Of a DNA stretch of 64,000 nt, positions 42,412 to 51,113 are shown piece after piece. Under the pieces are notes generated by a model. The model was given only the letters and a program-made list of their open reading frames with translations. It searched no databases and was not told the origin of the DNA. The stretch covers positions 124,001-188,000 of the forward strand of contig JAEXFI010000024.1 in assembly GCA_023400235.1 (NCBI GenBank), written 5' to 3'. The translations under genes were made by a program, and so were the position numbers. The number at the start of each line of letters is the position of its first letter. Positions within the stretch are counted from its first letter, which is position 1. The DNA is from Bacillota bacterium (GTDB lineage: Bacteria > Bacillota > Clostridia > Acetivibrionales > DSM-1351).

Positions 42412-43125
42412 ATGAACGCTAAAGACATCAAGATTGGTACTAAATTAGAGATTGAAATACCTGAATTCTATAAGAAAGATGATGAATCAACCACCAGCTA
42501 TGTGAGTCAACTGGTTGATGTTATTGATGATAATACAATAAGCATAGCTTCACCTATGGGGGAAGGCAGATTTAAGTTTCTCTCAAGAGATTCAAAGATA
42601 ATAATATATTATCTTAATGAGCGGCATGAACTTCTTTACTTCAAGGGGCAGGTCAAAGGCCACAAAAAACACGGAGCTCTTGATATATTTGATGTTATTA
42701 TCATAAGCGATTTCAACAAAATTCAGAGAAGGCGCTTTTACAGGCTTGATGTGGTGCTTAGCTGCCAGTACAAGGTAATCGACGAGCAAGCTATAAGCAC
42801 TGACAGCTTTCAATTTGAAAAGCTGGATGAGACCCAGCTAAAACCGGCCTATACAAAAGACATAAGTGGAAGCGGTTTTTGTATGATTCTTGAAGAAGCT
42901 CTAAACCCGAGGGCAGTATTGGACATAAGCATAAACCTTGAGGATTCTGCCATCATAAGGGTGTTCGCTCAGGTTATCAGAACCGTAAGTGAAAAGAACA
43001 AGAGATATGAGGTAGGCTTGCATTACATAAAAATTTCTCCCAGGGATTCTGATATTTTGACCAGATATATTTTTGAAAAGCAGCGACAAATTTTGAAAAA
43101 CACCATGCAGGCAAAACTGAAGTAG
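42412..43125 (+). CDS. PilZ-domain c-di-GMP effector, YcgR-like
   Basis: 237 residues. An N-terminal PilZN/YcgR-like barrel (about 1-100) precedes a PilZ domain with the c-di-GMP-binding RRRFYR (about 107-112, the RxxxR motif) and DISGSGFC (about 153-160, the D/NxSxxG motif). YcgR-type proteins brake flagellar rotation, and others control polysaccharide or adhesion; no flagellar genes are in the window. ATG 42412 follows GGAG by eight bases; the frame extends upstream to 42355 without a site. A short hairpin terminator follows at 43129. Confidence 0.9.
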   Translation: MNAKDIKIGTKLEIEIPEFYKKDDESTTSYVSQLVDVIDDNTISIASPMGEGRFKFLSRDSKIIIYYLNERHELLYFKGQVKGHKKHGALDIFDVIIISDFNKIQRRRFYRLDVVLSCQYKVIDEQAISTDSFQFEKLDETQLKPAYTKDISGSGFCMILEEALNPRAVLDISINLEDSAIIRVFAQVIRTVSEKNKRYEVGLHYIKISPRDSDILTRYIFEKQRQILKNTMQAKLK

Positions 43126-43128
43126 CAG

Positions 43129-43148
43129 AAAGGTCGTTCAACCTTTTT
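43129..43148 (+). terminator. Short terminator hairpin after the PilZ gene
   Basis: AAAGGT, six-base loop, ACCTTT, then TT. The stem is only 6 bp, so it may be weak. Confidence 0.55.
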
Positions 43149-43168
43149 ACCTGAGTGTTTTTCCTGTT

Positions 43169-44374
43169 CTAGCTTTTATTGTCCCTGCCTTTATCCTTGA
43201 TTTGAGCTGCTCTGGTAATTGCAGTCAAGCCATGTCGTATTCTTATATTATCTATTGCTTTTTCCAGCTTTTCCTCTCTCTCGTTTTGATTTTGCAGGGT
43301 GTCCTCTTCAAACAGTGAAAGCTGTCTGGAATGGCCTTCCCTTTCAAAACCGGTTATGCTTATGCCTATGAGTCTTACCGGACGGAAGCTGTTCCAATTC
43401 TGTCTCAGCAGAGAAAAACCCTTTTCAAATATTTCCCGGGTTAAATAAGTAGGCTCAATACCTGTCTGTCTTGTAATGCTCTGAAAATCCGAATATTTGA
43501 TGGATATTTGAACCGTTCCAGCCTTCTTATTGTACTTTCTGGCATCAAAGCCCACTTCCTCACACAATTCGTAAAATATATTTCTTACAGCCTCTACATC
43601 GGTAACATCCTCAGACAGTGTTGTGGACCTGCCTATGGATTTCATTTCACCGGCGCTGCGTGGTGTTACAGGGGAATAGTCCTGTCCGTTGGCACTGGCA
43701 TGCAGCTCCGCCCCCATTTTCCCCAGCAGCCTGGTCAGTGCTTTTGGATCATATACTGCCAGATCCCCGATAGTGACAATACCAAGATTATTGAGCTTCT
43801 GGCCTGTTTGCCGGCCTACACCATACAAGTCGGTAACTTTAAGGGGCCAGAGCTTTTCCTTTATGTCCCTGAGCCATAGTTCCGTTATGCCCATGGGCTT
43901 TTTTATCTCTGAAGCAATTTTAGCCAGCAGCTTGTTTTCAGAAATTCCTATGGAACACCACAGCCCCAGGCCTTCATTTATGGAGTCCATAATTTTACGG
44001 GCTGCCTCGGCAGGGCTCCCAAAAAGCTCTTCAGTTCCGGTCATATCCAGCCAGGCCTCGTCAATACTGTTCTGTTCCACAATTGGCGAATAGTTTCCCA
44101 ACAGCGACATTACCTCCCTGGACTTTTCCTCGTAATAGTGATGGTCGGGCGGTACAAGAACCATTCCGGGACACAGCTTTAACGCCTGATGAATAACCAT
44201 TGTAGTTTTTACTCCAAATTTGCGCGCCTCATAGTTTGCGGCCAGGATTATACCCGACCTGTTTTTGGGATCACCTGCTACAGCTGCAGGTTTTCCTGAG
44301 AGCTCGGGCCTTCTTGACACTTCGCAGCTTATGAAAAATGCGTTCATATCCACTAAAAAAACAACTCTGCTCAT
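43169..44374 (-). CDS. dinB: DNA polymerase IV (Y family)
   Basis: 401-residue translesion polymerase. Palm carboxylates lie in FLVDMNAFFISCEVSRRPEL and NSIDEAWLDMTG. AANYEARKFGVKTTMVIHQAL is the finger region, and the helix-hairpin-helix thumb is at VTDLYGVGRQTGQKLNNLGIVTIGDLA. The little-finger domain and a C-terminal beta-clamp-like peptide RQLSLFEED (about 365) are present. ATG 44374 follows GGAAGG; a TTG two codons earlier is weaker. No LexA site was evident upstream. It follows rplT on the same strand, but a terminator separates them. Confidence 0.95.
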   Translation of the reverse strand: MSRVVFLVDMNAFFISCEVSRRPELSGKPAAVAGDPKNRSGIILAANYEARKFGVKTTMVIHQALKLCPGMVLVPPDHHYYEEKSREVMSLLGNYSPIVEQNSIDEAWLDMTGTEELFGSPAEAARKIMDSINEGLGLWCSIGISENKLLAKIASEIKKPMGITELWLRDIKEKLWPLKVTDLYGVGRQTGQKLNNLGIVTIGDLAVYDPKALTRLLGKMGAELHASANGQDYSPVTPRSAGEMKSIGRSTTLSEDVTDVEAVRNIFYELCEEVGFDARKYNKKAGTVQISIKYSDFQSITRQTGIEPTYLTREIFEKGFSLLRQNWNSFRPVRLIGISITGFEREGHSRQLSLFEEDTLQNQNEREEKLEKAIDNIRIRHGLTAITRAAQIKDKGRDNKS

Positions 44375-44435
44375 AAACAACCTTCCATAGCTTGAAAATA
44401 AAGATTTTCAAAATTGATGTGCGACTGCCTGTCGC

Positions 44436-44476
44436 ACAAAAAGGAGTATCCTTTTGGTTGTCAAAAAGATACTCCC
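44436..44476 (-). terminator. Terminator of the infC-rpmI-rplT operon
   Basis: GGAGTATC and GATACTCC on a long loop, with TTTTT after on the minus strand. A second hairpin GTGCGAC/GTCGCAC (44419-44437) follows. Confidence 0.85.
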
Positions 44477-44494
44477 TGTAATAAACATTATTTC

Positions 44495-44848
44495 TTATTT
44501 AGCGGATTTTGCCATCTCAGCCAACTGTGCAAATGCAGCAGCATCGTTCACTGCCATATCAGCAAGAACCTTTCTGTTGAGCTCAATACCTGATTTCTTC
44601 AAACCGCTGATAAATCTGCTGTAGGATAATCCGTTGATTCTTGCTGCAGCATTTATTCTGGCAATCCAAAGCTTTCTGAAATCCCTCTTCTTCGCTCTTC
44701 TGTCATTGAACGCGTAATTTAAAGATTTCATTACAGCCTGGTTGGCCATTCTGAAGAGCTTGCTCTTTGCTCCAAAATATCCCTTTGCAAGCTTCAATAT
44801 TTTTTTATGTCTTGCGCGAGTTCTCATCGCACCTTTAACTCTTGCCAT
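44495..44848 (-). CDS. rplT: 50S ribosomal protein L20
   Basis: 117 residues, the normal length. It opens MARVKGAMRTRARHKKILKLAKGYFGAKSKLFRMANQ with the basic rRNA-binding tail, and continues ARINGLSYSRFISGLKKSGIELNRKVLADMAVND. Besides its role in 50S assembly, L20 represses its own operon by binding the leader RNA. GAGGGAGG precedes the ATG. It is the last gene of infC-rpmI-rplT, 18 bp after rpmI. Confidence 0.98.
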   Translation of the reverse strand: MARVKGAMRTRARHKKILKLAKGYFGAKSKLFRMANQAVMKSLNYAFNDRRAKKRDFRKLWIARINAAARINGLSYSRFISGLKKSGIELNRKVLADMAVNDAAAFAQLAEMAKSAK

Positions 44849-44866
44849 AGTCCTACGTCCTCCCTC

Positions 44867-45064
44867 TTATAAATATGGAATAAGTTTTCTGATTGCCGGC
44901 GCGTTAGCGTCTGATACATAAGCACCCAATCTGTGATGCTTCTTAGCCTTTGTCGCCTTGGAAACGAGTCTATGGCTTCTCCAAGCCTGTCCTCTTTTGA
45001 TCTTACCTGTAGCTGTCACTCTGAATCTCTTTTTTGATGCACTGTGAGTCTTTAACTTTGGCAT
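44867..45064 (-). CDS. rpmI: 50S ribosomal protein L35
   Basis: 65-residue basic 50S subunit protein (MPKLKTHSASKKRFRVTATGKIKRGQAWRSH and the tail VSDANAPAIRKLIPYL). It lies between infC and rplT with 18-bp gaps on both sides and a GGAGGAG site before the ATG. Its level is set by the operon's leader. Confidence 0.98.
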   Translation of the reverse strand: MPKLKTHSASKKRFRVTATGKIKRGQAWRSHRLVSKATKAKKHHRLGAYVSDANAPAIRKLIPYL

Positions 45065-45082
45065 ATTTATTCTCCTCCTATC

Positions 45083-45598
45083 CTACTGTTGCTTTGGATT
45101 AAGTATCATTATCATACTTTTGCCTTCAAGTTTTGGCTTCTTTTCAACTGTTCCAACATCTTTTACTAATTCTGCAAACTTATCAAGAATTTCAATGCCT
45201 ATTGAGGTGTAATGCATTTCTCTTCCTCTGAATTTTACAGAAACTTTGACTTTGTCTCCATCCTTCAAGAACTTGTATGCATTCTTGACTTTGAATTCAA
45301 AATCATGATCCTCTATCGAAGGAGATACTCTGACTTCTTTTATGCTTATGATCTTTTGATTCTTCCTTGCTTCCTTCTCTTTCTTGGCAAGCTCGAACAT
45401 GTATTTACCATAATCCATTATCTTGCAAACTGGCGGCACTCCCTGCGGAGCAATCTTAACCAGGTCAAGATTCTTAGAAATAGCAAGCTTCTGGGCTTCC
45501 TTAGTCGCCATGATACCAAGCATGGTACCATCATTATCGATAAGTCTGACATCTTTGTCCCTGATATCCTCATTGATCATTAATTCATTTTTGCTAAT
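45083..45598 (-). CDS. infC: Translation initiation factor IF-3 with AUU start
   Basis: 171 residues. It binds the 30S subunit, proofreads the initiator tRNA-start codon match and prevents 70S assembly. The N-domain (MINEDIRDKDVRLIDNDGTMLG), linker, and C-domain (RVSPSIEDHDFEFKVKNAYKFLKDGDKVKVSVKFRGREM) are intact. No ATG fits the N-terminus. GGAGGT at 45606-45611 is seven bases from ATT 45598, the classic rare AUU start by which IF-3 limits its own synthesis. The GTG at 45607 lies inside that ribosome site and cannot be the start. Confidence 0.95.
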   Translation of the reverse strand: MSKNELMINEDIRDKDVRLIDNDGTMLGIMATKEAQKLAISKNLDLVKIAPQGVPPVCKIMDYGKYMFELAKKEKEARKNQKIISIKEVRVSPSIEDHDFEFKVKNAYKFLKDGDKVKVSVKFRGREMHYTSIGIEILDKFAELVKDVGTVEKKPKLEGKSMIMILNPKQQ

Positions 45599-45619
45599 AA
45601 CTGACACCTCCGAATATAA

Positions 45620-45830
45620 TAGGCAGAAGCTTCACTTCAAATCCTTAATAATTTAAAACAATAAAAAAAGTGGATAAAACAGCATCCACTAATTAATCTC
45701 AGTCAGCACGCAAAAACGTACCCAGGCAACCAGTTGCCCTAATAACCGATATTAACCCTGCAAATCAAAATTCGCCAGGTGAGAAGTGGAATACCTCTTC
45801 TTGTTTTGCATTAATATGATACCAGAAAGA
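45620..45830 (-). promoter_or_regulatory. L20-type leader of the infC operon with attenuator
   Basis: The leader on the minus strand ends in a clear terminator (AGTGGAT, loop, ATCCACT at 45669-45690, then TTTTTTT at 45661-45668), about 65 bp before infC. Upstream pairing elements such as GCAACTGGTTGC make an alternative fold likely. The position and terminator fit the L20 leader of Firmicutes; I did not verify the binding site. Confidence 0.8.
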
Positions 45831-45875
45831 TTTTTTCTTGTCAAATTATTTTTAAACTCTGGTCAGCATGAATAT

Positions 45876-46358
45876 TTATTCTGCCCGTTCATATACCAGA
45901 AAACGGTAATCGTACGGGTTTTTTTCATCCTTGGGTCCCGGCTCTTCCGAGATAAGCTTCCAGCTTGAATAATCTATCTCCGGAAAATATGTATCTGCCT
46001 CAAAAGCATGGTCTATTTCAGTTATATACAATTTGTCAGCAACGGGCAGGAAGGCACCGTATATTTCCGCACCGCCTATTATAAAGGCTTCTCCTCCAGT
46101 GGCATAGGCTTTGGCCTGATCTATTGAATCTACGGTTATACAGCCCTGGGGCCTGAATTTAGAATCCCTGGTTATGACCACGTTGGTTCTGCCAGGCAGA
46201 GGCTTTCCAATTGACTCAAAGGTCTTTCTTCCCATAATGACCGGCTTTCCCAGCGTTGTGCGCTTGAAGTAGGCAAAATCCGCCGGAAGATGCCAGGGCA
46301 TCCTGTTTTTACAGCCAAGGGCATTATTCCTGCCCATGGCCCAAATCATCGATATCAT
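45876..46358 (-). CDS. folA: Dihydrofolate reductase
   Basis: 160 residues. Reduces dihydrofolate to tetrahydrofolate with NADPH. The active-site opening is IWAMGRNNALGCKNRMPWHLPADFAYFKRTTLGKPVIMGRKTFESIG, with Asp27 at LPADF and the NADPH turn GGAEIYGAFLP. Start ATG overlaps the thyA stop by 4 bp (ATGA); an in-frame ATG three codons on is less favoured. Coupling to thyA makes sense because thymidylate synthase turns methylene-THF into dihydrofolate. Confidence 0.96.
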   Translation of the reverse strand: MISMIWAMGRNNALGCKNRMPWHLPADFAYFKRTTLGKPVIMGRKTFESIGKPLPGRTNVVITRDSKFRPQGCITVDSIDQAKAYATGGEAFIIGGAEIYGAFLPVADKLYITEIDHAFEADTYFPEIDYSSWKLISEEPGPKDEKNPYDYRFLVYERAE

Positions 46359-47149
46359 ACGGCTACAGCTCCCTTAATATGTGGATGCGGATCATAGTCC
46401 ACCAGCGTAAAGTCTTCAAACTTAAAGTCAAAAATATCACTTACTTCGGGATTTATCAACATTCTCGGCAGACCCCTCGGTTCTCTGGAAAGCTGAAGGT
46501 CAACCTGTTCCAGATGGTTCAGGTATATGTGTGCGTCTCCCAGGGTGTGAACAAATTCTCCCGCCTTCAAGCCGCAGGCCTGAGCCATCATCATGGTAAA
46601 CAAGGCATATGAAGCTATATTGAAGGGCACTCCGATAAAAACATCCGCACTTCTCTGATACAGTTGGCAGGACAGCGTACCGTTTGCCACATAAAACTGG
46701 TAAAAACAATGACAGGGCGGCAAAGCCATTTTGTCCAGCTCTCCCACATTCCAGGAGCAGACTATGATTCTTCTGGAATCAGGATTGTTCTTGATTTGAG
46801 ATATGACCTGGCTGAGCTGGTCAAGCTGCCTTCCGTCGGCAGTTCCCCAGGATCTCCACTGATGCCCGTACACCGGCCCCAGCTCACCATTTTCATCAGC
46901 CCATTCATCCCATATGGATACTCCGTTGTCCTTAAGATATTTTATATTTGTGTCACCTTTTATGAACCAAAGCAGTTCATGGATTATAGATCTTAAATGC
47001 AGCTTTTTTGTAGTCAGAAGCGGGAAGCCCTCCTGAAGATTAAATCTCATTTGATAGCCAAAGGTGCTGATAGTGCCTGTCCCGGTTCTGTCTTCTTTTT
47101 TGGCGCCATTTGCCAATATGTGCCTGCAAAGCTCCAGATATTGTTTCAT
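46355..47149 (-). CDS. thyA: Thymidylate synthase (ThyA type)
   Basis: 264 residues, the same length as the E. coli enzyme, opening KQYLELCRHILANGAKKEDRTGTGT. It converts dUMP and methylene-THF to dTMP. The catalytic cysteine is in LPPCHCFYQFYV, with RRIIVCSWNV, YQRSADVFIGVPFNIASYA (dUMP site) and DAHIYLNHLEQ. I use ATG 47149; the frame stays open to 47215 through the leader element, and the ATG 12 bases upstream is too close to AGGAGG. It forms an operon with folA. The leader is repeated elsewhere (9258-9357). Confidence 0.97.
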   Translation of the reverse strand: MKQYLELCRHILANGAKKEDRTGTGTISTFGYQMRFNLQEGFPLLTTKKLHLRSIIHELLWFIKGDTNIKYLKDNGVSIWDEWADENGELGPVYGHQWRSWGTADGRQLDQLSQVISQIKNNPDSRRIIVCSWNVGELDKMALPPCHCFYQFYVANGTLSCQLYQRSADVFIGVPFNIASYALFTMMMAQACGLKAGEFVHTLGDAHIYLNHLEQVDLQLSREPRGLPRMLINPEVSDIFDFKFEDFTLVDYDPHPHIKGAVAV

Positions 47150-47246
47150 AATTATTTCCATGCCTCCTATCCCGCACAAAACTCCATGAAATTCAAGGCA
47201 TGGAATCGGTGCCACATTTTTATTTGTTTAAAATTCCTTTCAATCT
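47150..47246 (-). repeat. thyA leader element, matching an orphan copy at 9258-9357
   Basis: On the plus strand both copies read CACAAAACTCCATGAAA, GGCATG, AATCGGTG, then a T-rich stretch and TTTCA. On the minus strand CCATG/CATGG can form a small stem. The ATG position is conserved. Confidence 0.65.
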
Positions 47247-47327
47247 TAAACCATCGATTAAATTAAATTTTAAGCCTTCCCGGGCTTGTCCTGCCTTATT
47301 TTATACAATTATTCCTGTCTATGTTTC

Positions 47328-48299
47328 TTATTCCTTGTTATTCCTTCCGTCTTCCCCCATAATTTCATCAAAGCCCATCAATTCTCCAACCACATATAAA
47401 GGCCTTGCCTTAACCTCTTCATATATCCTGCCCACATATTCTCCCATAATCCCAATTACTATGAGCATGACTCCGTTCAGGAACAGGGATACAGCCATGG
47501 AGGACGCCCAGCCTGAAGCAACATCATTCTTCACTATTCTCTGCACCAGAACAATAATAAGGTAGATGAAGCTAAGAGCTGAAACCAGCATGCCCATAAA
47601 GGTTGCCAGCTTCAACGGCTTGTAGGAAAAAGAAAATATTCCGTCCCCTGCAAGCTTAAGCATTTTTTTAAAAGGATATTTTGTTTCACCGGCAAAGCGT
47701 TTCTCCCTGTGGTATTCAACACTGGTCTGCTTAAAGCCCACCCAACTGACCAGCCCCCTGACGTACCTGGACCTTTCAGGCAGACACTTCATGGCATCAC
47801 ATACTTTTCTGTCAATAAGCCTGAAATCTCCCACGTCAACAGGAAGCTTCACATCAGTCATGCTGTCCAGAAATCTGTAGAATACCTTGGCAGTCAGCTT
47901 TTTAAAGAAGGTCTCTCCTTCTCTTTGAAGCCTTTTGCCATATACCACCTGATAGCCTTCCACCCACTTATCCACCATTTCCAGAATAACTTCGGGAGGG
48001 TCCTGCAAATCCGCATCAATTATGACTATGGCGTCCCCTTTTGCATAGTCCATTCCGGCTGTAATAGCAATCTGATGTCCAAAATTCCTGGCAAAGTTAA
48101 TAACACGCACTTCTTTATTGGAAGAGGCAATTTCCCTCAGCTTGAAATATGTATTATCCCTGCTTCCGTCATTAATGAAAATATACTCAATGTCCATGCA
48201 GTAGTCTTTGAATGTCGCAGACAGACGCCTGTAAGTCTCATCTATTACCTCCTGTTCATTATAAACAGGAACCACGATTGATAAAAGTTTCTTTGCCAT
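47328..48299 (-). CDS. Family 2 membrane glycosyltransferase (GtrB/DPM1 type)
   Basis: 323 residues. The GT2 domain (about 1-210) shows VVPVYNEQEVID, INDGSRDNT, DADLQDPPE (metal-binding DxD-like) and GDFRLIDRKV. Two C-terminal membrane helices (about 230-290) mark the bactoprenol-phosphate glucosyl/mannosyl transferase class, which links a sugar to undecaprenyl phosphate for envelope decoration. Arg-rich ERSRYVRGLVSWVG is conserved. ATG 48299 follows GGAGGAG. It is monocistronic. Acceptor and sugar are not deducible; a flippase partner is not adjacent. Confidence 0.9.
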   Translation of the reverse strand: MAKKLLSIVVPVYNEQEVIDETYRRLSATFKDYCMDIEYIFINDGSRDNTYFKLREIASSNKEVRVINFARNFGHQIAITAGMDYAKGDAIVIIDADLQDPPEVILEMVDKWVEGYQVVYGKRLQREGETFFKKLTAKVFYRFLDSMTDVKLPVDVGDFRLIDRKVCDAMKCLPERSRYVRGLVSWVGFKQTSVEYHREKRFAGETKYPFKKMLKLAGDGIFSFSYKPLKLATFMGMLVSALSFIYLIIVLVQRIVKNDVASGWASSMAVSLFLNGVMLIVIGIMGEYVGRIYEEVKARPLYVVGELMGFDEIMGEDGRNNKE

Positions 48300-48480
48300 A
48301 TTCTCCTCCATAAGCCCCGCAGAAGAAAGCTTACTTTTATATTTTGTATGTATTTAATCCCTGAAATAAACAAAAAAATACCGAAAACATTATATCATAC
48401 AATAGAGATTATTGTCATTTCCGTTAGATTATATTACAGATTAGTTATTAAATCATATGTGATATGGCAAGGCTGATGCT

Positions 48481-48580
48481 AAAGGGCATCCGAATTTGAT
48501 ATGCTCCCTTGATGATAAACAGTGTTTGTTATTTCACTTTCTCTCATAAAGGGAGCATACCATTTTTACTGATGCCCTTT
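48481..48580. other. 100-nt two-level inverted repeat between thrS and the glycosyltransferase gene
   Basis: Outer arms AAAGGGCATC (48481-48490) and GATGCCCTTT (48571-48580); inner arms TATGCTCCCTT (48500-48510) and AAGGGAGCATA (48549-48559). All are perfect and no gene covers them. There is no T-run, so it is not a plain terminator for thrS. Confidence 0.75.
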
Positions 48581-48594
48581 GTTGGTTTTCAATT

Positions 48595-50532
48595 CTATCT
48601 GGCTCTTGTTCTGATTTCTTCAACTATTTTTTCAACAAATTCCTCGGCCCTTAAGGTTCCCAGGTCTCCGTCCTTTCTTGATCTTACGGCTACGGCGCCA
48701 TTATCCATTTCCTTATCGCCTATGACCAGCATGTAAGGTATTTTCTCCATCTGCGCTTCTCTTATCTTGTAGCCGATTTTTTCGTTCCTGTAGTCCACTT
48801 CAACTCGGACACCTCTGTCTTTAAGCATTTGACATACCTTCTGTGCAAAGTCATGATGCTTATCCACCAAAGGAAGAATTTTTGCCTGCACAGGACACAG
48901 CCAGGTGGGGAAAGCACCGGCATACTTCTCGATCAGCATGGCCAGCGTTCTTTCGTAGCAGCCTATGGAAGTTCTGTGTATAACATAAGGATGCTTCTTT
49001 TCATTATTTTTATCGATATAGACCATATCAAGGCGCTCCGCAAGAGCAAAATCCACCTGAACGGTTATGATGGTATCTTCTTTTCCATGGACATTCTTAA
49101 ACTGGATATCCAGCTTTGGACCGTAAAAGGCAGCTTCACCCTCTGCTTCCTTGTAATCAATTTGCAGATGGTCCAGAATAGTTCTCATTTTCCCCTGGAC
49201 ATCCTCCCAGTCCTCGGCACTTCCGATGTATTTTTCCTTATTGTTGGGATCCCACTTTGAAAATCTGTAGGTAACATCCTCCTGTATGCCAAGAGTCTCC
49301 ATCATATACTTTATAAGGTCCACAACGCCCTTGAATTCTTCTTCAAGCTGTTCCGGCGTACAGACCAGATGCCCTTCGGAAATGGTAAACTGGCGAACGC
49401 GTATCAGGCCGTGCATTTCTCCCGAGGCTTCATTTCTGAAAAGAGTTGAGGTCTCACCGTATCTTATGGGCAGATCGCGGTAGCTGTGGAGCTTTGACTT
49501 GTATATCATAAACTGGAAGGGACAGGTCATGGGCCTTAACGCCAACACCTCCTCGTCCTTTTCCTCATCGCCCAGAATAAACATGCCGTCCTTGTAGTGC
49601 TGCCAGTGGCCGGATAGTTTGTACAGGTCGCTTTTGGCCATAAATGGAGTTTTAGTCAGTACATAGCCTCTTCTCTCCTCTTCATCCTCAACAAATCGCT
49701 GAAGGGTCTGAATGATTTTTGCACCCTTAGGCATAAACAGCGGAAGTCCCTGACCAATTTCCTCCACAGTGGTAAACAGTTCCAGCTCACGTCCAAGCTT
49801 GTTATGGTCACGCTTCTTGGCTTCCTCAAGCCTTGTAATGTATTCTTCAAGTTCACTTTTCTTTGGGAAGGCAGTACCGTATACTCTCTGGAGCATCTTG
49901 TTTTTCTCGTTGCCTCTCCAGTATGCTCCTGCCGCGCTCATTAATTTTACAGCCTTCAGCTTTCCGGTGGAGGGCAGGTGAGGTCCTGCACACAGATCCA
50001 CAAAGTCACCCTGCTTGTAAAAGGACAACTCTTCTCCCTCCGGAAGGTCATTTATGAGCTCCACCTTATACGGTTCGCCCTTTTCCTCCATCAGCTTGAT
50101 TGCTTCGGCTCTTGGAAGAGTAAATCTTTCCAATGGAAGATCCTCCTTTATGATTTTCTCCATTTCCTTTTCAAGTCTGGCAAGGTCTTCAGGAGAAAAG
50201 TTCTTCTCCACATCAAAATCGTAGTAAAAGCCGTTCTCTATGGCAGGTCCGATAGCCAGCCTAACTTGGGGGAAAAGTCTTTTTACCGCCTGAGCCAGTA
50301 CATGGGAGGCAGTGTGCCTGTATGCAAATCTTCCGCCCTCATCCGAGAAGGTCAGCAGGCTCAGTGAGCAATCCTTTTCAAGTTTGAAGTCCAGGTCCTT
50401 GACCTTTCCATCCACCTCACCGGCAAGTGCGACCCTGGCCAGGCCGGCACTGATGCTTTCTGCCACCTCCAATATGGAAATACCCTGCTGGTATTCCTGA
50501 ACACTTCCATCTTTCAAAGTAATTTTTATCAT
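48595..50532 (-). CDS. thrS: Threonine-tRNA ligase
   Basis: 645 residues. In order: an N-terminal TGS domain (about 1-65), the editing domain with HTASHVLAQAVKRLFP and the LCAGPHLP cysteine, the class II core (MTCPFQFMIYKS, RYGETSTLFRNEASGEMHGLIRVRQFTISEGH), and the anticodon-binding domain. ATG 50532 follows AAGGAG. It charges tRNA-Thr and edits serine. Expression is controlled by a T-box leader upstream, so it rises when charged tRNA-Thr falls. It converges on nothing; the two-level hairpin lies after its stop. Confidence 0.97.
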   Translation of the reverse strand: MIKITLKDGSVQEYQQGISILEVAESISAGLARVALAGEVDGKVKDLDFKLEKDCSLSLLTFSDEGGRFAYRHTASHVLAQAVKRLFPQVRLAIGPAIENGFYYDFDVEKNFSPEDLARLEKEMEKIIKEDLPLERFTLPRAEAIKLMEEKGEPYKVELINDLPEGEELSFYKQGDFVDLCAGPHLPSTGKLKAVKLMSAAGAYWRGNEKNKMLQRVYGTAFPKKSELEEYITRLEEAKKRDHNKLGRELELFTTVEEIGQGLPLFMPKGAKIIQTLQRFVEDEEERRGYVLTKTPFMAKSDLYKLSGHWQHYKDGMFILGDEEKDEEVLALRPMTCPFQFMIYKSKLHSYRDLPIRYGETSTLFRNEASGEMHGLIRVRQFTISEGHLVCTPEQLEEEFKGVVDLIKYMMETLGIQEDVTYRFSKWDPNNKEKYIGSAEDWEDVQGKMRTILDHLQIDYKEAEGEAAFYGPKLDIQFKNVHGKEDTIITVQVDFALAERLDMVYIDKNNEKKHPYVIHRTSIGCYERTLAMLIEKYAGAFPTWLCPVQAKILPLVDKHHDFAQKVCQMLKDRGVRVEVDYRNEKIGYKIREAQMEKIPYMLVIGDKEMDNGAVAVRSRKDGDLGTLRAEEFVEKIVEEIRTRAR

Positions 50533-50639
50533 TTTTCTTCTCCTTTTCAACATCAACAAAAATATTTAAAATTTAAGTCATACTGATTTATTGTTATACC
50601 GTTGTTATACCAACCATCACACTGCTTTTGTACCCTTGC

Positions 50640-50960
50640 CTATAAAAGGACAAAATAAAAAACCCCCGTCCCATAGTCAAAGACTAATATAAGGACGAGA
50701 GTTATCTCGCGGTTCCACCCTACTTGCAGCTCATTGCATATATAAATCATACGCAGATTATAACGTAATCAACGAAAAGACTCTGAGGTGGTCTTCGGTA
50801 AATTGGCCGGTCCGGTTACTTTCAGCTAGTGTATCCGGTCTCTGAAACCCCATTTTTACGTACTCTTCTCATCAACGCCTTTGTCAATATTTACGGTGCC
50901 AGTGGCCTCCGATTCCCGGCTGTACCTGTGCACTGACTTTATCTCAATACTACAACAATA
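50640..50960 (-). promoter_or_regulatory. T-box leader of thrS
   Basis: The minus strand has the T-box AGGGTGGAACCGCG (about 50702-50724), a terminator ACTCTCGTCC ... GGGACGGGGGTTTTTT at about 50655-50700, and a stem I with TTTCAGAGACCGG. ACC at 50787-50789 in the specifier region reads threonine. Together it covers most of the 50533-51113 gap; the rest is AT-rich with nothing recognisable. Confidence 0.92.
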
Positions 50961-51113
50961 TAATTAATTATATTCTCACATATTTTCCGTGTCAATACTC
51001 ACCCGATTGCATTCTTTTGCCACTTGCCACTTTGGGATTTTTGCTTTTAATTATTTTTGCACTTTATTACTATATTTTATGCTTTTCCACTTTTGCACTT
51101 TTATACTTTTTGC

